From positions 1-43,346 of the forward strand of contig CATISV010000027.1 in assembly GCA_949541125.1 (NCBI GenBank): 43,346 nucleotides of DNA, read 5' to 3'. Position 1 is the stretch's first letter. The number at the start of each line of letters is the position of its first letter. The notes beneath the pieces were generated by a model. It saw only the letters and a list, made by a program, of their open reading frames with translations. It did not search any database and was not told the DNA's origin. The stretch is from Flavobacterium sp. SCGC AAA160-P02 (GTDB lineage Bacteria > Bacteroidota > Bacteroidia > Flavobacteriales > Flavobacteriaceae). The position numbers and the translations under genes were made by a program. Below, one piece after another: positions 1-8,985 of the stretch.

Positions 1-150
1 TACAGACAGCCATTAAAATCTGCTGTTTTATATAAAGTAGAAAATGGGGTTTTTATAGAATTTGAGGATCCTCAATCTGCTATTCAAGAAGGACAATTTG
101 TCGCTTGGTATGAAGGAGAAGAATTACTTGGTTCTGGAGTAATTTCATAG
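1..150 (+). CDS. mnmA: C-terminal fragment of tRNA-specific 2-thiouridylase MnmA (5' end outside window)
   Basis: Frame 1 is open from base 1 to TAG at 148-150: [49 protein letters not shown]. It resembles the MnmA C-terminal beta-barrel ending (GQ..V.Y.G...LG.G.I). Confidence 0.8.
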   Translation, partial: YRQPLKSAVLYKVENGVFIEFEDPQSAIQEGQFVAWYEGEELLGSGVIS

Positions 151-156
151 TTTTTT

Positions 157-1098
157 ATGACAAACAACATAACAAATCTTTTTAATATTAAATATCCTAT
201 TATCCAGGGAGGAATGATTTGGGTAAGTGGTTGGAAATTAGCTTCAGCGGTTTCAAACGCTGGAGGTCTAGGTTTGATTGGAGCTGGCTCTATGTATCCT
301 AAAGTCTTAAGAGAACATATACAAAAATGTAAGAAAGCTACCAGTAAACCTTTTGGAGTTAATCTACCAATGTTATATCCTCAGATTGATGAACTGATCG
401 ATATTATTGTTGAAGAAAAAGTAAAGATTGTTTTTACTTCTGCCGGAAACCCTTCAAAATGGACACAATTTTTAAAAAGCAAAGGTATTATTGTTGTTCA
501 TGTGGTAAGTTCTGTAAAATTTGCCTTAAAAGCCGAATCTGCTGGAGTAGATGCCGTTGTATGTGAAGGATTTGAAGCAGGAGGCCATAATGGGCGAGAA
601 GAAACCACTACCTTTACTTTGATTCCTTTGGTAAAAGAACAGGTTAAAATCCCTGTGATTGCTGCAGGAGGGATTGGCAACGGGCGTGGAATGTTAGCTG
701 CCATGGTTTTAGGAGCAGATGGGGTTCAAATTGGAAGTCGATTTGCTGCGACAGAAGAATCTTCAGCTCATGAAAACTTCAAACAAATGATTTTAGCCGT
801 CAAAGACGGTGACACCCAACTCACACTGAAAGAATTGGCTCCTGTTCGTTTGATCAAAAATCAGTTTTTCAATGAAATACAAGAACTGTATAAAAATAAT
901 CCTACTAAAGATCAATTGAAAGATCTATTAGGAAGAGCAAGAGCTAAAAAAGGAATGTTTGAAGGTGATCTGGAAAATGGCGAATTAGAAATTGGACAAA
1001 TTGCAGGAATTATTCATACAATAGAACCAGCGAAAAAAGTTTTAGAAAATATTGTAAAAGAGTTTGAAAAGACCAAAATAACATTAATCAATGGCTGA
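157..1098 (+). CDS. Nitronate monooxygenase / 2-nitropropane dioxygenase-like flavoprotein (FabK-related TIM barrel)
   Basis: 313 aa; IIQGGM..VS...LA.AVSNAGGLG at the N-terminus, EGFEAGGHNG, PVIAAGGIGNGRGMLAAMVLGADGVQIGSRF. Confidence 0.88.
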   Translation: MTNNITNLFNIKYPIIQGGMIWVSGWKLASAVSNAGGLGLIGAGSMYPKVLREHIQKCKKATSKPFGVNLPMLYPQIDELIDIIVEEKVKIVFTSAGNPSKWTQFLKSKGIIVVHVVSSVKFALKAESAGVDAVVCEGFEAGGHNGREETTTFTLIPLVKEQVKIPVIAAGGIGNGRGMLAAMVLGADGVQIGSRFAATEESSAHENFKQMILAVKDGDTQLTLKELAPVRLIKNQFFNEIQELYKNNPTKDQLKDLLGRARAKKGMFEGDLENGELEIGQIAGIIHTIEPAKKVLENIVKEFEKTKITLING

Positions 1099-1256
1099 AA
1101 ATCATAAATTTTATCTAAAATATTCTAGATAGATGTACCTATTTAATTCGACTCATAAGTCCAACCATTGATATTACCTAAAATCAAAATTATATAGTTA
1201 AAAATCAATTTTTTAACCCATATAAAAAGAAAATAGCTTAATAAAAATAATTAACG

Positions 1257-1264
1257 TAGATTTG
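1257..1264 (+). promoter_or_regulatory. Candidate Bacteroidota-type -7 box (TAGATTTG) for the cold-shock gene
   Basis: Matches TAnnTTTG, with a leader of about 50 nt before ATG 1321. The -33 element is not clear. Confidence 0.45.
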
Positions 1265-1320
1265 CATTTAAATAAACAAAGTTGTCAATAATAAAATAGA
1301 CAACAAAACTAAATAATATT

Positions 1321-1512
1321 ATGAGTAAAGGTACCGTAAAATTTTTCAACGAATCCAAGGGTTTTGGATTTATTATTGAGGAAGGAAACAACAGCGAACA
1401 TTTTGTACACGTGTCTGGTTTAATCGATGAAATTCGTGAAAACGATGAAGTAGAATTTGACTTGCAAGAAGGAAGAAAAGGTTTAAATGCAGTAAATGTA
1501 AGAGTAATCTAA
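1321..1512 (+). CDS. Cold shock domain protein (CspA family)
   Basis: 63 aa; MSKGTVKFFNESKGFGFI, FVHVSGL (RNP-like motifs). Confidence 0.95.
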   Translation: MSKGTVKFFNESKGFGFIIEEGNNSEHFVHVSGLIDEIRENDEVEFDLQEGRKGLNAVNVRVI

Positions 1513-1533
1513 TATACTACAATTTGATTTTTT

Positions 1534-1569
1534 AAAAAAAAACCTATTCAATTGAATAGGTTTTTTTTT
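1534..1569. terminator. Bidirectional intrinsic terminator between the csp gene and the convergent mltD-like gene
   Basis: Near-perfect palindrome AAAAAAAAACCTATTC-AATT-GAATAGGTTTTTTTTT with A/T tracts on both sides. Confidence 0.9.
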
Positions 1570-1579
1570 GAACTAAAAC

Positions 1580-2482
1580 CTATTTTATTGGAATTTTAAT
1601 TTCGTATAATTTTCTACTTTTATTATTCAATTTATTTTCTCGTAACCACGGATTATATAATTTTAATTCTTTATAGTTAATATTAAAGCCTTTGGCAAAT
1701 GAAGCAATATTCGTAATAACTGTATCTACCGTTACAACTTTTGTTTTTGCTAATCTATATAGGTCCTCATCTTGAAATTCAAAACCATATTTTTTAGGAT
1801 TTGATAATACCTCCTTTAAGGCAACGATCCTAAATATATAACGTGAAGTTTCAGTATTTAATAATAAATCATAGTAATTATCTACTTGTTGTTTTTGTAG
1901 ATTTTTTGCAATCCTTGAATTACCTGCATTATAAGCGGCAGCGGCCAATGTCCAACTACCAAAACGATCTTTTGATTTTTTTAAATAATCAGCAGCTACT
2001 TTTGTTGCTTTTTCTAAATTATATCTTTCATCTACATTGCTATTTACTTCTAAACCATATTCTCTTGCAGATGATTTTAAAAACTGCCAAAATCCAGATG
2101 CTCCAGCAGAAGAGGTATTATTTTGTAATCCACTCTCAGCAACTGCTAAATATTTAAAATCATTTGGAATCCCATATTTTTCTAGTAAAGGTTCTATGAC
2201 AGGAAAATATTTATGGGCTCTTTTAATCAGTAACAAGCCATTTGATTGCCAATAGGTATTGACTAATAATTCTCTATCCATTCTTTCTTTTACATCATCT
2301 CGATTTGTAGGAACTTTTTCTCCTGAAAATGTCAAATTACTAGGAATTTTTAAAGCCTTAATGTTATAGGTGTCTGCGGTATTTTTATCTATTTCTTTCA
2401 CCGAAATATATTCGGCATTAAAGAAAAGAATTGAAAGGATGCTAATAGATAAAATGGATAAAAAACGAATACTTCTTTGCAT
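1580..2482 (-). CDS. Lytic transglycosylase, MltD-like (SLT domain)
   Basis: AVAESGLQNNTSSAGASGFWQF (ES motif), AAAAYNAGNSRI; N-terminal signal/TM segment. Confidence 0.9.
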   Translation of the reverse strand: MQRSIRFLSILSISILSILFFNAEYISVKEIDKNTADTYNIKALKIPSNLTFSGEKVPTNRDDVKERMDRELLVNTYWQSNGLLLIKRAHKYFPVIEPLLEKYGIPNDFKYLAVAESGLQNNTSSAGASGFWQFLKSSAREYGLEVNSNVDERYNLEKATKVAADYLKKSKDRFGSWTLAAAAYNAGNSRIAKNLQKQQVDNYYDLLLNTETSRYIFRIVALKEVLSNPKKYGFEFQDEDLYRLAKTKVVTVDTVITNIASFAKGFNINYKELKLYNPWLRENKLNNKSRKLYEIKIPIK

Positions 2483-2538
2483 TGATGTTTTCTTAAATAG
2501 GTTAGTAGCACTAAAATTAAGAAATTGTCAAGAAAACA

Positions 2539-3195
2539 TCAAGTTAAAGACTTACATATTATGTCTGAAATTATTTTTGCTTTTAATAAAATCATTATAT
2601 GAGTTCCTTTATCAACCAATGTATAATTATTAATATACTTTGAAGGAAATACATGATCATTGTTTCCATGGATATGCAGACTATTTAAAGGTGGTTCTTC
2701 TTGTCTCCAATGCAATACATTATAAATTGCCCATTTCATATATCGAGCATCTTTAACTGATAAATACTTTTCATATATTTCAGCTCTTTTTTTTAAAAAA
2801 TCCCCTAAGAAATATTTAGTATAGTATTCTAAATCCTCAATAATTTTAGTAGGAAAAAGTTTATAGGCTTTGGTTAATTGAATTAGTTTTAATCTATTAG
2901 GAAATTCATAATGAGATTTGATTGAAGAGATCAAAATTACTTTTTTAACAGGAATAATTTTAGAAATTTCCTGTACTAAAATTCCACCAAAAGAAACCCC
3001 CATTAATACAGGGTTTCTATGAGAAATATCTTGAGACATTCTTATTGCATATTCTTCTAGCGATTCATCAGGAGAAAGAGGAATTTTCCATTCTAAGAAA
3101 TGAAGTTGAAACATCTCTTTGGGTAAAGAAATATGTTCAAATATCTTGGGATTTGCCCCTAAACCCGGCATGCAATAGATTTGAATTTTATCCAT
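2539..3195 (-). CDS. Alpha/beta hydrolase
   Basis: 218 aa; GVSFGG nucleophile elbow, IHGNNDHVFP, GTHIM. Confidence 0.8.
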   Translation of the reverse strand: MDKIQIYCMPGLGANPKIFEHISLPKEMFQLHFLEWKIPLSPDESLEEYAIRMSQDISHRNPVLMGVSFGGILVQEISKIIPVKKVILISSIKSHYEFPNRLKLIQLTKAYKLFPTKIIEDLEYYTKYFLGDFLKKRAEIYEKYLSVKDARYMKWAIYNVLHWRQEEPPLNSLHIHGNNDHVFPSKYINNYTLVDKGTHIMILLKAKIISDIICKSLT

Positions 3196-3208
3196 TGTAT
3201 TTAGAATG

Positions 3209-4543
3209 TTAAACGAATATTGGTTTTTTTACAAAATTGAATCGAACGATTCCGTCTTCATCAATTTTTGTTAAGGTTATCTCATGTAATGTATTCACTA
3301 ATTCGGGATTCCAGGGTGTTTTTACTTTTACATAATTTTCAGTGAACCCATTGATATATCCTCCTTTATTTTCACTTTCAAATAAAACAGTCAAGGTATT
3401 TCCTAACTGACTTTCATAGAATGCTCTTCTTTTCTTTACAGATAAACCTCGTAACATTTTACTACGTTTTGCTCTAACTTTTTTAGGGATGACATCATCC
3501 ATCAAAATAGCTTTTGTATTTGGTCTTTCAGAATAAGTAAATACATGTAAATAAGAAATATCTAAATCACTTAAATAATTGTAGGTTTCCAAAAAAATTT
3601 CATCTGTTTCTCCAGGGAAACCAACAATTACATCGACACCAATACAGGCATATGGCATTTCTTCCTTAATTTTTCGAACACGATTTGTATAAGTCTTTCT
3701 CCTATAACGACGTTTCATTTTTTTGAGTAAATAATCACTACCACTTTGTAAAGGGATGTGAAAATGAGGAACAAAAGTTTTAGAATTAGAGACAAAATTT
3801 ATGGTTTCGTCTTTTAATAAATTAGGTTCTATAGAAGAGATTCGAAGACGATTTATCCCTTTTACATTTTCTAATTTATTTACCAATTCTAGAAATGTAT
3901 GTTTATGTTTCTTATTTCCAAATTCACCTTTCCCATAGTCACCAATATTAACCCCTGTTAATACAATTTCTTTAATTCCTTTTTTTGAAATTTCTTTTGC
4001 ATTCTTGAGTACATTATCTAATGTGTCGCTTCTTGAAATCCCTCTAGCTAATGGAATTGTACAGTAGGTACATTTATAATCGCATCCGTCTTGTACTTTT
4101 AAAAAAGCACGAGTTCTATCACCAATTGAATAAGAACCTACATAAAAGTCAGCTTCGGAAATTTCACAAGAATGTACTTCACCATATTGATTTTTTGTTA
4201 GATCATTTATATAACTAGTTACATTAAACTTTTCTGTTGCTCCTAAGACTAAATCTACACCCTCAACAGAAGCTAATTCTTTAGGCTTTAATTGTGCATA
4301 ACACCCTATCGCAATTAAAAATGCATCTTCATTTTTTTTCAATGTATTTTTTACAATCGTCTTAAATCTTTTGTCTGCGTTATCGGTTACCGAACAAGTA
4401 TTAATTACATAAATATCCGCTTTTTCATTAAAATCTACACGATCAAACCCCTCACTTGAAAAACTACGAGCAATAGTTGAGGTTTCAGAAAAATTAAGTT
4501 TACATCCTAAAGTATAAAATGCTACTTTTTTATCTGCATTCAT
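3209..4543 (-). CDS. mtaB: tRNA (N6-L-threonylcarbamoyladenosine(37)-C2)-methylthiotransferase MtaB
   Basis: Radical-SAM motif CDYKCTYCTIP, N-terminal YTLGCKLN, NTCSVT, C-terminal TRAM-like region. The ORF track extends to a TTG at 4567; I prefer ATG 4543 because a -7 box overlaps the upstream TTG. Confidence 0.93.
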   Translation of the reverse strand: MNADKKVAFYTLGCKLNFSETSTIARSFSSEGFDRVDFNEKADIYVINTCSVTDNADKRFKTIVKNTLKKNEDAFLIAIGCYAQLKPKELASVEGVDLVLGATEKFNVTSYINDLTKNQYGEVHSCEISEADFYVGSYSIGDRTRAFLKVQDGCDYKCTYCTIPLARGISRSDTLDNVLKNAKEISKKGIKEIVLTGVNIGDYGKGEFGNKKHKHTFLELVNKLENVKGINRLRISSIEPNLLKDETINFVSNSKTFVPHFHIPLQSGSDYLLKKMKRRYRRKTYTNRVRKIKEEMPYACIGVDVIVGFPGETDEIFLETYNYLSDLDISYLHVFTYSERPNTKAILMDDVIPKKVRAKRSKMLRGLSVKKRRAFYESQLGNTLTVLFESENKGGYINGFTENYVKVKTPWNPELVNTLHEITLTKIDEDGIVRFNFVKKPIFV

Positions 4544-4564
4544 TCTTGTACATTTAAAGGCGTA

Positions 4565-4572
4565 CAAATTTA
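4565..4572 (-). promoter_or_regulatory. Candidate -7 box (TAAATTTG) for mtaB
   Basis: Exact TAnnTTTG match on the minus strand, 21 nt upstream of ATG 4543. Confidence 0.5.
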
Positions 4573-4657
4573 CGATAATTCTATCAAGAGAAATTAATTT
4601 AAACCTCTATTTTTAATAGACTAATACTACTAACATAATACCAATTAAGAATATACA

Positions 4658-6277
4658 ATGTTGAAAGAGAGTATGGATATAAAATTTAATTTTAGGTATC
4701 TATTTATTATTTATTTAATTTTTTCTTGTCAAAATCAAGAATCAATGTTTGATGATTCTCAAGTTTTTAGATATAATGAACACTCTAATATTACCTCATT
4801 AGACCCAGTTTTTGCTAAAGATCAACGAAATATTTGGGCTGTAAATCAATTGTATAATGGATTGGTTCAATTAGATGATAGTTTGCATATTAAACCAAGT
4901 ATAGCTAGGAGTTGGGATATTTCTGATGATGGAAAAGTCTATACATTTTTATTAAGAAAAGATGTTTATTTTCACAAACATTCTTTATTCGGAATAGATT
5001 CTACAAGGAACGTCATCGCTAAAGATTTTGAATATAGTTTTCAACGATTATTAGACAATACAATTGCTTCACCAGGAAGATGGGTTCTTCAGAATGTTGA
5101 AAGTTTTTCTGCGATAGATCAAGATGTTTTTCAAATTAAATTAAAACAAGCTTTTCCACCATTTTTAGGATTATTAGCAATGAAATATTGTTCTGTTGTT
5201 TCTAAAGAAGCGATTAACTATTTTGGAGACACTTATAGACAAAACCCTATAGGAACTGGTCCTTTTCAGTTTAAATTATGGGTTGAAAACACAAAACTAG
5301 TTCTAAGAAAGAACCCAAATTATTTTGAAAAAGATGAACAAGGAAATACTTTACCTTATCTAGAAGCAGTCGCAATTTCTTTTCTTCCCGATAAACAAAG
5401 TGAATATTTACAATTCATTCAAGGAAATTTAGATTTTATAAAAAGTTTAGATGCTTCCTACAAAGACGACATTATAACTACTGAAGGAAAATTACAAGAA
5501 AAATATCTTCATACAATTCAAATGCAAACAGGCGCCTATTTAAATACAGAGTATTTGGGTATATACTTGGAGACTGACAATACAATTACCAAAAATAAAT
5601 TGATTAGAAAAGCAATCAATTATGGTTTTGATCGAAAAAAGATGATTCGTTATTTACGAAATGGTATCGGAACTCCTGCATTGAATGGCTTTATTCCAAA
5701 TGGAATGCCTTCTTTTAATTATCAAAAAGGATATGACTTCAATCCTGAAAATGCAACCAAACTAATTAATCAGTTTGTTAAGGAGACAGGTATCTCAAAT
5801 CCTATGATCACCATTACCACCAATAGTAATTATTTAGATATATGCGAATATATTCAGAGAGAACTAGAGAAAATAGGGTTAGATGTCAACATTGATGTAA
5901 TTCCTCCATCAACCTTACGACAAGGAAAAGCGAACGGCAAATTTTCAATTTTTAGAGCCAGTTGGATTGCAGATTACCCAGATGCCGAAAACTATCTATC
6001 ATTATTCTATAGTAAAAATTTTACACCAAATGGCCCTAATTATACTCATTTTAAAAATGATCTATTTGACACCTTGTATGAGCAATCTATATCTGCATTG
6101 AATTCAAAAATCAGATATAGACTTTATCAAAAAATGGATAGTATTTTAATTGCTGAGGTTCCAATCATTCCTTTGTATTATGATCAGGTCATTCGTTTTT
6201 CACAAAATAATATTAAAGGTTTAGGAATCAACCCTATTGACTTACTAGATTTAAGAAGAGTAAGAAAAGAAAAGTAG
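4658..6277 (+). CDS. ABC transporter substrate-binding lipoprotein (SBP family 5, oligopeptide-binding OppA/DppA-like)
   Basis: Lipobox-like IYLIFSC|QNQ; LDPVFAKDQRNIWAVNQLYNGLV, GTGPF.FK.W, FRASWIADYPDAENYLSLFYS. Confidence 0.9.
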   Translation: MLKESMDIKFNFRYLFIIYLIFSCQNQESMFDDSQVFRYNEHSNITSLDPVFAKDQRNIWAVNQLYNGLVQLDDSLHIKPSIARSWDISDDGKVYTFLLRKDVYFHKHSLFGIDSTRNVIAKDFEYSFQRLLDNTIASPGRWVLQNVESFSAIDQDVFQIKLKQAFPPFLGLLAMKYCSVVSKEAINYFGDTYRQNPIGTGPFQFKLWVENTKLVLRKNPNYFEKDEQGNTLPYLEAVAISFLPDKQSEYLQFIQGNLDFIKSLDASYKDDIITTEGKLQEKYLHTIQMQTGAYLNTEYLGIYLETDNTITKNKLIRKAINYGFDRKKMIRYLRNGIGTPALNGFIPNGMPSFNYQKGYDFNPENATKLINQFVKETGISNPMITITTNSNYLDICEYIQRELEKIGLDVNIDVIPPSTLRQGKANGKFSIFRASWIADYPDAENYLSLFYSKNFTPNGPNYTHFKNDLFDTLYEQSISALNSKIRYRLYQKMDSILIAEVPIIPLYYDQVIRFSQNNIKGLGINPIDLLDLRRVRKEK

Positions 6278-6282
6278 CTTTT

Positions 6283-7308
6283 TTATTTAGATGATTGTTT
6301 AACTTTTATTCTTGCCAAAATTGGGAAATGGTCTGAATAGGGGACATCAAAGGTCTTAAAATTATTGATTTCAAAATTATTATCAGGTAAAATAAAATCT
6401 ATCCTTAAAGGATATATATAATTAAAGGTTTTTCCCAGATTTTTTCCAGCAACTTTAAATGCATCTTGTTTGTTATTAGCTATTTGTCGGTATACCCAAG
6501 AAAATGCAGTATTATTAAAATCTCCACAAACTATTTTTTTTCCTTTCCATTTCTTTTCGTGTTCCACAAATTGTTCTACTTGTATTGCTTGTTTTTGAAA
6601 AGAAGATTTCATCCTGTCGATCAATCTATCTGAACTTTTTTCACCAAAATTTTGTTTATTAGGATTTATCTTTAAAGACTCAAGATGAATATTGTAAATT
6701 CTAATAGTATCTTTTCCCTTTAGGACATCTGCAAAAATTATATTGTTGGCACTATTTGTTAAATTTAAAGAGCCTGTATTTATAATTTTATAGTTAGAAT
6801 AAATAGCTAAACCAAACTTATGAACCTTAGATTTTGTTTTTATGTAGTGATATGGGTATAAAAGTTTTTGGTCTTTGCCTTCATAAAATTCTTGAAAGGT
6901 TACAATATCTGGTTTTTTTTCAGAAATGAATTTATAGGTTTTTTCTTTGATTGAATCATTTGAACTCCATTGATAATGATTGAACATTCGTACGTTATAA
7001 TTCATCACTTTTATGTCTTCATTAAGAAATACTTTTTTTTCAGAGAATTGATAAAAAAGACTGATATATTCTACCCCAATAATGATAATAACTGTAGATA
7101 TTATAAAATATTTCTTTAATCGAATAAGCCAATAGATAACAAAGAATATATTCAATAAAAAAAGAAATGGTACAACCAAGCTTATAATGGTAAAAACTGG
7201 GCTAAATTTTGGAGATATGTAGGGTAGAAGGTAGGAAAACAATAGAAGTATTGCCGCTATTGAGTTTAAAAATACTTGTATTTTAATCCAAAAATTCCTT
7301 TTTTTCAT
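6283..7308 (-). CDS. Endonuclease/exonuclease/phosphatase (EEP) family protein with N-terminal TM helices
   Basis: MNYNVRMFN, DIVTFQEFYEG, NIHLES, VCGDFNNTAFS, DFILP, SDHFPI are EEP catalytic motifs. Confidence 0.9.
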   Translation of the reverse strand: MKKRNFWIKIQVFLNSIAAILLLFSYLLPYISPKFSPVFTIISLVVPFLFLLNIFFVIYWLIRLKKYFIISTVIIIIGVEYISLFYQFSEKKVFLNEDIKVMNYNVRMFNHYQWSSNDSIKEKTYKFISEKKPDIVTFQEFYEGKDQKLLYPYHYIKTKSKVHKFGLAIYSNYKIINTGSLNLTNSANNIIFADVLKGKDTIRIYNIHLESLKINPNKQNFGEKSSDRLIDRMKSSFQKQAIQVEQFVEHEKKWKGKKIVCGDFNNTAFSWVYRQIANNKQDAFKVAGKNLGKTFNYIYPLRIDFILPDNNFEINNFKTFDVPYSDHFPILARIKVKQSSK

Positions 7309-7392
7309 CTCCTATTTTAACTTATTCATTAAGCCATAAATCCCAATTAATGTATACATCCAATAACCTGTAAAGTATTCTATTACAACTAA

Positions 7393-8241
7393 TTATTTAC
7401 CTTGTTTAAAAAGAAATTCTTTTTCTTTTTTTGTAAGTGTGTCATAACCTGAGGTACTTATTTTGTCCAATATTGCATCTATTTTAGCTTGATTGTCAGT
7501 TTTTACATTTTCTGGAGAAGATTTTTTAGTTGATTTATATACTGTTTTCAAAGGGTTCTTTTTAGCATTAAAAAAGTTTTTAAACAATGTAAAAATATTA
7601 ATTTGTTTATTACTTAATTGCGAAACGTAGAGATACCCAAACAAGGCTCCACCAAGGTGTGCAATATGTCCGCCTCCATTTCCTCCATCTAATGATATTA
7701 AATCAATAAGAATAAAAAACCCAGCTAAATGCCACACTTTTAAAGATCCAATAAATCTAAAATGTAATTGGTAATTTGGGATGTAGGTAGCAATTCCAAT
7801 CACAATTGAAGTAATCCCTGCAGAAGCGCCAACCATGGTATGAATTTTCCCTTCAAATAAAGGAAAGTAACCATAGCTTAATAAATAAAATATCCCTCCA
7901 GAAATGGTACCTAAAATATAGAAATTAAGTACTTGTTTTGGTGTAAAGTAGTCTAAGAATAACCTTCCAAAGTAATACAAAACAACACAATTAAACAAAA
8001 TATGGAGAAAACTATTATGCAAAAAACCATAGGTAATAATTGTCCATGGTTTTGTGATAAAATTTTCAAAAGAAGAAGATAAAGAAAACCATTGATAGAT
8101 AAGACTCATTTGTTTCCCGTATAAACCAGCAAAAGAATTTGAAATTAAGGTGAGTATAAAAATAGCCACATTAATATAAATTAGCTGTTCAACAATAGTT
8201 GCTGTTCTAAATCTTGTTTGTATATCTTTAAAAACACTCAT
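7393..8241 (-). CDS. Rhomboid family intramembrane serine protease with C-terminal soluble tail (DUF6576-like)
   Basis: GASAGI (catalytic Ser) and GGGHIAHLGGALFG (catalytic His); tail IDAILDKISTSGYDTLTKKEKEFLFKQGK. Confidence 0.92.
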   Translation of the reverse strand: MSVFKDIQTRFRTATIVEQLIYINVAIFILTLISNSFAGLYGKQMSLIYQWFSLSSSFENFITKPWTIITYGFLHNSFLHILFNCVVLYYFGRLFLDYFTPKQVLNFYILGTISGGIFYLLSYGYFPLFEGKIHTMVGASAGITSIVIGIATYIPNYQLHFRFIGSLKVWHLAGFFILIDLISLDGGNGGGHIAHLGGALFGYLYVSQLSNKQINIFTLFKNFFNAKKNPLKTVYKSTKKSSPENVKTDNQAKIDAILDKISTSGYDTLTKKEKEFLFKQGK

Positions 8242-8982
8242 TTAGTTCCAAGGTTTAAATTGATTTGTTTTCCAGTAATAAGCTAATATAAAACCAATAA
8301 TAGCTCCTCCAATATGAGCAAAGTGTGCAACGTTTCCAACAGAATATTTTGTCACTCCAAAAAATAAATCTCCAAGTAAAATTAGAGGTATAAAGTATTT
8401 CGCTGCGATTGGTACCGGGAAAAATATTAAGGCAAGTTTAGCATCTTTAAAATACATACCAAAAGCTACTAAAATTCCGTATACAGCACCGGATGCTCCA
8501 ACAGCAGGGGTATGAAATAAGCTGTAAAACTCTCTTAAATCTTCTCTGCTTAATGTTATAATTTCTGCATACTTTGTATAATCTCCGGTATTTAAAATTT
8601 TATAAATATTATTCTGTGTTAGTCCATTTTGAATGAGGGTTTCATAAAAGTTATTAAATTGATAATAATTAACTAAGGAATAAATTAACCCTGCTCCAAT
8701 TCCAGCAGAAAAATAAAAAAATAAAAATTTATTTCGACCCCACATTTGTTCTAAAGGGGTTCCAAAAGCCCAAAGACCATACATATTAAAAAGAATATGA
8801 GCAAAACTACCATGCATAAAAATGTGTGTAATATATTGCCAGAAGCCGAAATTTTCATTTTTAGGAAAATGAAGCGCTAGAATATTGGTAAGGTCTAAAT
8901 TTATTAGCTGAGGAGCAATAAATACTATAATATTTAGTATTATTAGATGTTTTATTCCTTCTGTAAGTTTAATTCCATTCAT
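8242..8982 (-). CDS. Rhomboid family intramembrane serine protease
   Basis: HIFMHGSFAHILFNMYGLWAFG, GASGAVYGIL, VAHFAHIGGAIIGF. Confidence 0.93.
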   Translation of the reverse strand: MNGIKLTEGIKHLIILNIIVFIAPQLINLDLTNILALHFPKNENFGFWQYITHIFMHGSFAHILFNMYGLWAFGTPLEQMWGRNKFLFFYFSAGIGAGLIYSLVNYYQFNNFYETLIQNGLTQNNIYKILNTGDYTKYAEIITLSREDLREFYSLFHTPAVGASGAVYGILVAFGMYFKDAKLALIFFPVPIAAKYFIPLILLGDLFFGVTKYSVGNVAHFAHIGGAIIGFILAYYWKTNQFKPWN

Positions 8983-8985
8983 ATT

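Noticed and set aside
498-704. Short antisense ORF (68 aa)
   Set aside because: Lies fully opposite the NMO gene with low-complexity Pro/Ala-rich translation; shadow ORF.
1843-2633. Three plus-strand ORFs (1843..2157, 2037..2255, 2370..2633)
   Set aside because: Mostly antisense to the mltD-like gene, with the last partly reaching into the hydrolase gene; no recognisable motifs.
3209-4567. Upstream TTG start for mtaB
   Set aside because: A TAnnTTTG box overlaps this start, and the next ATG (4543) gives the expected N-terminus.
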